Source: Nephromyces sp. MM_2019 (taxonomy: Eukaryota > Apicomplexa > Aconoidasida > Nephromycida). From it: a stretch of 64,000 nucleotides of DNA. Numbering within the stretch: the stretch's first letter is position 1; every line of letters starts with the position of its first letter. A program made the position numbers and the translations under genes. Of this stretch, positions 57,916 to 64,000 are shown in pieces. The notes beneath the pieces were generated by a model, which did not search any database, was not told the origin of the DNA, and worked only from the letters and a program-made list of their open reading frames with translations. The stretch is from positions 1-64,000 of the forward strand of contig JADHZB010001724.1 in NCBI GenBank assembly GCA_015657535.1. The letters are read 5' to 3'.

Positions 57916-58820
57916 ATGTCGAAGTATACACATTTTGAGGATATACCAGTGCATCTAACGCTTGCCGCTGAACACGCTGCGTGGCCTACCTGCCTTGCGT
58001 ATGTGCAAAAGAATTCTTACTCAAGCCTGCATTGGGGAGTAGCAGCTACCGATATTATCAAGTAAGTTTCTCGTGAATTAGCTTCAATATAGGGCTCGCT
58101 GGAATTGAATGGAATGCAACTGCTTATCTCCAAACGAATTTTGCTCCCTCAACTCATGCTACCATGCGGATCCTTCCTTGTACTAACTCTTCTGTTACAT
58201 GTCTAATTTTATCTTGAGCGAGCATTAAACTTTCACTATTCAGTTAGTATCATGAAAGATAAAAGGAGTGAGAGCAGTAGGGCAATGCTGTCACTTTTAC
58301 TTTGCTTTGTTGCTATCCTTCGCCTAGTATTTATTGTGAAAGCGTTTGTGATTTTACTTTAGAGCATGAGATTTCCATCACATAAATGATTGAATTAAGG
58401 CTTGCTGGTTATTACCTCCATTCGAATGATACGGCATCAAATTTTGCAACTGCTTAACTGCCTATTAAATAGTCGTGCAGCTTTTTTCTGCAAGGGATAC
58501 CTGGTTCTAAGCCTTTGGCTTTTTTTCCTGAAAGTTGGATTCGAAACAGCTAGTGGAGGCACATTTTTGTATTGCTGAGAATTAGAATATGTGGCCCCCT
58601 ATAGATTTATCTAATTCTACTGATCCGATGTAATTTCTCCTCTATTTGGCACCAAATTCTTTTCTATATCTCTATTTAGTCTTGAAACGTTCGGTCTACT
58701 TGCTTGCTTTGTTGCACACCATGCAGCCTCGGTATATGTTTGTTTAATAACTTGATTTCTAGCGAAAATCTCTTTTTGTAGTTACCAATGGATCCTCTTA
58801 ATTATCTCAAGAACAAATAA
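57916..58820 (+). CDS. Three-exon 78-residue small membrane protein
   Basis: Exons 57916-58061, 58680-58731 and 58782-58820, in phase from ATG to TAA, 78 residues. Donors are GTAAGT and GTATAT; acceptors are CTCTATTTAG and CTTTTTGTAG. The protein starts MSKYTHFEDIPVHLTLAAEH, continues AAWPTCLAYVQKNSYSSLHW, has one probable membrane segment (LETFGLLACFVAHHAAS) and ends LPMDPLNYLKNK. No signal peptide. I cannot name a family. Size and single helix are like accessory subunits of respiratory complexes, which is only a suggestion. The last intron is 50 bases. Confidence 0.6.
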
Positions 58821-59687
58821 TTGCATAGCAACCTTTTCTGTATTTAATATTCCCAAAGTATATCCCCCTTCCCTAATACGTAGCACGTGACTGTCACGCG
58901 CATTCTGCTTTAGCTAACTATTTTGGAAATTTCTTCCATCTAAACAACCAGATGCAACTTTAGCTAAATTCATACATGTTTTTAACATGATTTAATCCTT
59001 TCTTTTGATTGTTAATGGGTGCTACACTATCCGAAATCATAAAGCTATTATATTTTTAAGTCTTGTACAGCTGATTTTGGCTTAATTTTTCTCCCCTGCT
59101 AGTTAGTTTTTTGCCTGTCTTGTCATTCCTATTCTCTTTATGCGCTGGTTCTCGTTTGTGCTTTTATATTCCGTAGCTAAAATCCTAGTAAAATATTTAA
59201 TCGTTCAAACTATTTTCAATGCGTTCAACAGTTCACAAGATATTTTTGTAGCTCATGATTTATGGAATTTTATTTTCCTCATAAACTGAATGCGTTTTAC
59301 CTGTAGAAATGACGTAATTGATTTGTTTCTAACTACTAGCTGTTGCCTTTGGAGCAAATTTTTAAGTTGGTTCTGGTTTTTCTCATGATCGCTTATCCTG
59401 GCACTCATAGATGTCTGGCACACTGTCTGGCAGTAATGATTTAGTTGATTCACTCATCTTTTGCAATTCACTCCAATGGCAGATTCTTGCACCTAAGGGC
59501 TACTTAAATACTCTCTATGTTAGCTCCTTAAAAGGGATAAGTTAAATGCTCTAATCTAAGATGTATTTCCTGTGAGTTATTTTTAGGAGCATGAACGTCT
59601 CGAGATGTAGCTACGTGACAAAATTTTGAGGAGTCGTATTTTACAGCAGTCCAAATTGAGTTAATATAAAGCTATATTTGTTCGAAA
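58821..59687 (+). other. Intergenic, 5' flank of the NAA20-like gene
   Basis: T-rich plus strand with no recognisable exon; 3' flank of the 78-residue gene and promoter region of the acetyltransferase gene. Confidence 0.5.
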
Positions 59688-60745
59688 ATGGTGACATTGA
59701 GGCCCTTGCAGCCGTCCGATGTACTGCATATTAACCGGATCAACCTGGATGAATTCACTTCAACTTTTTCTGGTGAAACCTACCTTAAATATATTGCGCA
59801 GTGGCCCTCTTTTTGCATTGCTGCTGAGTCATCCGATGGAAATCTTGTGGGATACATGATAGGTACGTACATGATTCCATGGTGGCATGCTGTAGATATT
59901 TTGTCACCGATTATTCCGTTTAATCATTTAGGACGCAAAATTTAATGTATTGCTACGCTTTCCTCTTTAGAGCAGCATTTTGTGCCCGTGGGATTTTAAG
60001 TTTTGCTATTCAAGCGATTTGTAGTTGCTTTGTAAGGATGCGGGTTATTTCAGTTATCAGATAGCTGAAAAGCCGGTCGATTCCCAATATGACATTGAAT
60101 TTTTAGCCTTTTTTATTTCGAGGGGCTTCGCGAGTAGTAGTTGGATGGGTAATAGAGACTTAGCTGCACTGGTCCATAATTCTTTTTTCTGCGCTGCTGG
60201 GAAATTCCAATTTTATAGGGCTTCATCCTGCTAGAGTTGTGCAACACTTTCGGCACCTGTAGCTTAATTGGATAGAGTATATGAGTACGGATCATATGGT
60301 TAGGGTTTCGAGTCCCTCATTACATGGAAAATAAAAAAAACCAAGGATTTTTATGCGCTGCTGCTAAGTCGTTGTATTTTTAAATTGCCAATGTCTTTAT
60401 CCGGGTAGTCTTAAGAATCTTATCGTGGAGATTATTTTTCAACCATATCGTCATATTCTTCACTTTTCAGCTCGTCCCCACCCTCCGCCTGAGCCTCGAT
60501 GCCACATCTTCGCAGTCTCTGTGGCTCCTTCCCACCGAAAAGGTGGGCTAGCTCGCCGCCTTTCCCAGCAGTTGATGATTGAAGCAAAGAAATTTGGAGG
60601 AGAATTTATCGATTTGTACGTCAGGGAATCTAATGTTGTCGCGCAAAAGTTCTACAAGCAGGAGGGATACTTCCCATATCAGGTGGTATACAATTACTAT
60701 TCCTTCGGCGAAAACGCCATTGATATGAGAATAACACTTCGTTAA
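59688..60745 (+). CDS. NAA20: N-terminal acetyltransferase, NatB catalytic subunit (NAA20-like)
   Basis: Transfers acetyl from acetyl-CoA to the N-terminus of nascent proteins starting Met-Asp, Met-Glu, Met-Asn or Met-Gln, normally on the ribosome with partner NAA25. Two exons, 59688-59862 and 60471-60745, give 149 residues. Family hallmarks are the N-terminus MVTLRPLQPSDVLHINRINL, the ETYLKYIAQWPSFCIAAE strand region, the acetyl-CoA loop RKGGLA (81-86) after VSVAPSH, and FIDLYVRESNVVAQKFYKQ followed by GYFPYQVVYNYYS and DMRITLR at the end. The usual C-terminal tail is absent (the human protein has 178 residues). The segment before the acetyl-CoA loop (RPHPPPEPRCHIFAVSVAP, 60-78) is proline-rich where relatives have a WHGHVTAL-like strand. 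The intron contains a tRNA-like relic. The start is the only upstream in-frame ATG and matches the family start. Confidence 0.9.
60253..60326 (+). pseudogene. Decayed tRNA-Arg(ACG), bacterial or organellar type
   Basis: The 5' two thirds reads as a tRNA: acceptor strand GCACCTG, TAGCTTAATTGGATAGAG as D arm, anticodon stem TATGA/TCATA around loop GTACGGA (anticodon ACG at 60287-60289), then GGTTAGGG and a T-loop-like TTTCGAGT. The style (AGCTTAATTGGATAGAG, TACGGATCA, GGTTAGGG) resembles alphaproteobacterial or organellar tRNA-Arg rather than eukaryotic cytosolic tRNA-Arg. The 3' acceptor strand does not pair with the 5' strand and the T stem has a mismatch, so it should not fold as a working tRNA. 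It lies within the NAA20-like intron. Confidence 0.55.
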
Positions 60746-62851
60746 GAAGCTGAGGAGGTACTTGCCGAAAAATTTCTTATGGAAGGTTACTATTTTGCAG
60801 GGTGATATGGCGGAGGATCATACATTGGTAGAGCTCTTCCCGTATAAATGCACCCTTCTTAGGCGGTATGCGACTTAAAAATGTTATAAAAAATGTATAC
60901 ATCGTACCAGCCGTATAGATTACTATAGTGTGTTAGCCCAGGATATTTAGCGTAGATGCAGATATGAAGACTAAATTTTCTCCAAGGACCTGGAAGAAAA
61001 GCTGGAGAATGCAGTACATAGTGTCACTATATAAGCCAACTATGAGTTTGGAAGTCACTACAAAGAGATCTCTACTTTTAGCTCATTATGTTTAACATTT
61101 AGATAGTAAAGCAGTTTTTGCTACCGGGTATGCGTGCTTCGCCTTTTTTTGAGAAACAGATTTTCATTGTTGCTGGCTTGGCCTTTCACATGGCTGGCAC
61201 ATTTTTTTTCAACAATAGAAGCACTGCAAAATGAATCGATTATGACTGGTTCAAAGTGTGTATCCAGCATTTTAATCAATGGCAAGGCCATCGAAAAGAG
61301 GCTTGCAAAATGCTTTGTCTTGTTGGCGACTTGTATATCTTGTTACGCGAATCCGGCACTAATTCGATCATAATATGTTTCGGTACTTGCGATTTTAAGT
61401 GCTTGGAGGTGGTTTTAGCGCCACTGAAATTTTTAATCCATTGTATGTGTGGGTGTGTTCAGCATGTGTATGTGTGTATGCATAGTATGTGTGGGTGGTG
61501 CTTTGTTTAAATACTAGCATTTTGTGGGTAACTGCCATGAATTTTTTAACGAATTGGTTTGTGTCTTGGCCTGTCTTAAACGACATGTGCAACTATCCTA
61601 CCCAGTTGGAATGGCAAGTTTAGGGAACTACTTCTACTCAAAAGGTAGCTGAAGCTTTCAAAGATAGAAAGCTTCTTTTTAATAAGTTTGAATGCTCTCA
61701 GTCTGTTTAATTTGCTCTTATTTGCTCAAGTGTTAACATATAAAGCGCACAAATTTTCAGAGTATTTTCGATTACCCCAAATTACCCTATTCGAATCCTT
61801 TCATCCAATAAGTTTTAGTTGTGATCTTGCACCATATGCTGAGCTAAAATTCATACGCGTTGTGGGTAGCATAGATCGCTTCACGAACGGAATGTTCTTG
61901 TTTGAAAAACTTAAGAATAGATTCATATTAATGCATCATCAAGAAAGCTAGTCTTGCCCGCCCTTTTTTGCGAAAATCAAGGTAAGGGGGCATGCAGAAT
62001 GAAGCTGCGCGCATTCCATTCTTTGCGCTTCGAACTTGGAAATATTAATGTATGGGCGGAGGCAAAAGCGCGCGATCTCTGCCAGATTTTTGCTCTACTT
62101 TAGGCGCCATCTTGAATAGACCGCAACGAAGTAATACTGGAAGTATCTAAAAATGTAATATATACTAAGGCAAATCCGGTGTAATTCTTCGCAAGCCAAG
62201 GGATTCTTTAAACACTATTATATATCCTTATTGAATTTCGCGATGATTCTCATAATATCTGAGGGCGTGTAACGTTGGAAGATGATTTCTGTAATTTTTA
62301 ATAAAAGCGCGAAAATAGTTTGAAGATCGGGGATTTTTGATGCTGAAGCTCGTCAGTACACTTCCGCTTGCAAGCTACAATACCTTTGCGTAGCACCTTG
62401 ATATTACCTGTGGATAAACAGAACCAAAATTTGCCAGCGATAAGGATTATATCTGCAATGGGATCTCAAAAAAAAAGCCGAAAATTCTCCGCGGAAACGG
62501 ATAATTACCGGCTTTCATCGGTTCGTGTGTGCATAATTATTTACCGGCATGATTTTATGCGCATGAAGCGGTCCGAGAGCTGAACACTTTTCATGGCTGG
62601 CTTTAACTACTCCGCTACTGTATTTGATAATTGTATTGGATTCCGCGCTGGTGAAAACTTATCAATTCAGCCGCAAAAAATGTAAAAAATCAGAAACGTG
62701 CAGGCAGAGACGTCAGCAGCCCCGCTGAACTATTCAAAATCCGCGGGAAAATTAAAGGCTAATAGCTCCAGCCATCGAGCTCCCAACAAGTTATAAACTG
62801 CCATGTCCATCATATCAATCAAGTTATCAAAATGGTAGAATGTTAGCTTAC
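60746..62851. other. 3' flank of NAA20-like gene and unresolved sequence
   Basis: No gene resolved. An 87-codon plus-strand frame at 61,688-61,951 (LAPYAELKFIRVVGSIDRFT) looks protein-like but is unsupported by splice sites or family. A short TG-rich stretch lies at 61,441-61,500. Confidence 0.4.
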
Positions 62852-62932
62852 CTCCTCGCGCCTGCACCTCACGCCGTGCAGGCATTCTTCCAACAAATCA
62901 GCTACCTTCCAGACGTCGAAGTTGTATGGGAT
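62852..62932 (-). CDS. Isolated internal exon of an unidentified minus-strand gene
   Basis: An 81-base exon flanked by ATTCTCAG and a consensus GTAAGC donor on the minus strand. Only one of three frames is open, giving 27 residues: IPYNFDVWKVADLLEECLHG then VRCRREE. It is about 52% GC in surroundings near 38%. Neighbouring exons could not be placed in phase. A possible upstream piece is at about 63,207-63,284 (LALSIRFGWKREKQLIDLRA). Family unknown. Confidence 0.4.
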
Positions 62933-64000
62933 CTGAGAATCGAAGAGTTATGCAATATAGTAAAAACGCTGTTGTGTTAGAAGCATAGTTAGACAAGCAA
63001 GAGCAATGAGACACTAAAAAACTCGCATGACATGTGGTTCTAGAATAAGGTGGGCTGAGTGCCACTCATGCAGTGTTAATCCTTGGAAGAAACAAAAAAT
63101 GCGGGTTAAATCGGAACTACAACTTGCCTAGCTTTGTACTCTAATGGCACAGAAATAAGCGTAAAATATTTTAATCATACAACAAAATTACGAGCATCAG
63201 ATTACCATTTACCCCCCTCTTGCCCTTAAGTCAATCAGCTGCTTTTCTCTCTTCCAGCCAAATCTAATACTCAGAGCTAACTGAGTGATTATAAAAACTT
63301 TTTAAAAAGAAATTGCAACCAAAATACTGCTTTAGAAACAGCAGTAATCTCAAAATTGCATAAATTCCTATGATATCTCCGGAAAAGCGTCATCTTGCAC
63401 TATTTTTTTATATCATAGCAGGTAGTTCTCATTCCAAGTTATGCCCACACTAACACAAGCGCTTGAAAAGTCTCAAAAAATGAAATTTGCAGGGGAATGA
63501 TATTGCTATGCTTAACTTTTTCTGTTTAGTCTAGAGACAGCCACAGATGCAGCCACACACATAGTTATGGGCAAACCCAGGGACGCAACCATACAGATAG
63601 TCACACACACACATTCTCACAGCCACACACATGGTGACGCACACACACATTCTCCCAGCCACACACACAGCTACTTGCTCCCTGTGTGCCCACAGGACAG
63701 TAATGCTAGATGCTATTACCCATGCCAAATTATATTATCGGTAAGCGTGCAACATGAATATACACTATAAGTGTACATACATGCAGATATACAAGTGCAT
63801 ACAAGATTATTTCGCATAATAAAGTAACGGCATTGTGAATTACTCATGCCCATCTCTCAATACGTTAAGCTGCTTTACGTTCTATTCTCGCAAAACAATT
63901 TATGAATGCCTTAAACCTGAATAAATCCATTCTGTTTATTCGCCTTGTACTCATGACAAACCGATATAAGGAGGGGAACCGGCGTTTTTGAACACTTCAT
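62933..64000. other. Unresolved sequence with CA-rich repeat
   Basis: No gene model closes here. It may hold 5' exons of the minus-strand gene represented by the 62,852-62,932 exon. CA-rich repeat described separately. Confidence 0.4.
63538..63674 (+). repeat. CACACA-rich imperfect tandem repeat
   Basis: Repeated CAGCCACACACA and CACACACATTCTC units, the clearest pair about 37 bases apart (near 63,605 and 63,642). Overlapping open frames on both strands (His/Thr- and Cys/Val-rich) come from the repeat. Confidence 0.85.

Noticed and set aside
63531..63770. Cys- or His-rich peptide genes on both strands
   Set aside because: Both frames are translations of CACACA/TGTGTG repeats and have no other support.

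Overview
The window is nuclear DNA of an intron-rich, AT-rich protist, most likely an alveolate and probably an apicomplexan or close relative. Genes are monocistronic, lie on both strands, and are cut into many short exons with GT-AG introns of about 60 bases to 2 kb. There are no operons or ribosome binding sites. Two gene families point the same way: a protein with a RING-variant domain between two forkhead-associated (FHA) regions, and a secreted protein with the HFIDAW-GETG type of domain that I associate with ciliates and apicomplexans. No species can be named from the sequence.

Layout. 1-10,689 (+): the 3' three quarters of a proton-translocating NAD(P) transhydrogenase, 11 exons in the window, with TG-rich introns carrying 55-bp and 22-bp tandem repeats. 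10,690-26,599: poorly resolved; it holds an acidic 403-residue reading frame on the minus strand (15,577-16,788) and several small two-exon candidates. 26,600-33,075 (+): a nine-exon FHA/RINGv/FHA protein of 529 residues. 33,945-39,828 (+): a probable many-exon polytopic membrane protein, only partly resolved. 42,360-45,265 (+): a secreted protein whose exons include one of 13 bases. 45,559-51,402 (-): a nine-exon coiled-coil protein of 248 residues, convergent with the secreted gene. 53,120-54,653 (-): a small multi-exon gene. 55,189-55,270 (-): tRNA-Leu(UAA). 56,735-57,617 (-) and 57,916-58,820 (+): a divergent pair of small genes (149 and 78 residues). 59,688-60,745 (+): NatB-type N-terminal acetyltransferase (NAA20-like), whose only intron contains a decayed tRNA-Arg(ACG) of bacterial or organellar type. 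62,852-62,932 (-): an isolated well-formed exon.

The genes do not form one pathway. They are housekeeping and lineage-specific genes side by side: mitochondrial or organellar redox (transhydrogenase), ubiquitin signalling (RINGv-FHA), a secretory-pathway protein, N-terminal acetylation, and several small unrecognised proteins. Gene models were built by hand from splice signals, reading-frame phase and residue composition. Where a model gives an uninterrupted frame from start to stop across many exons I trust it. Elsewhere I say that it is provisional.
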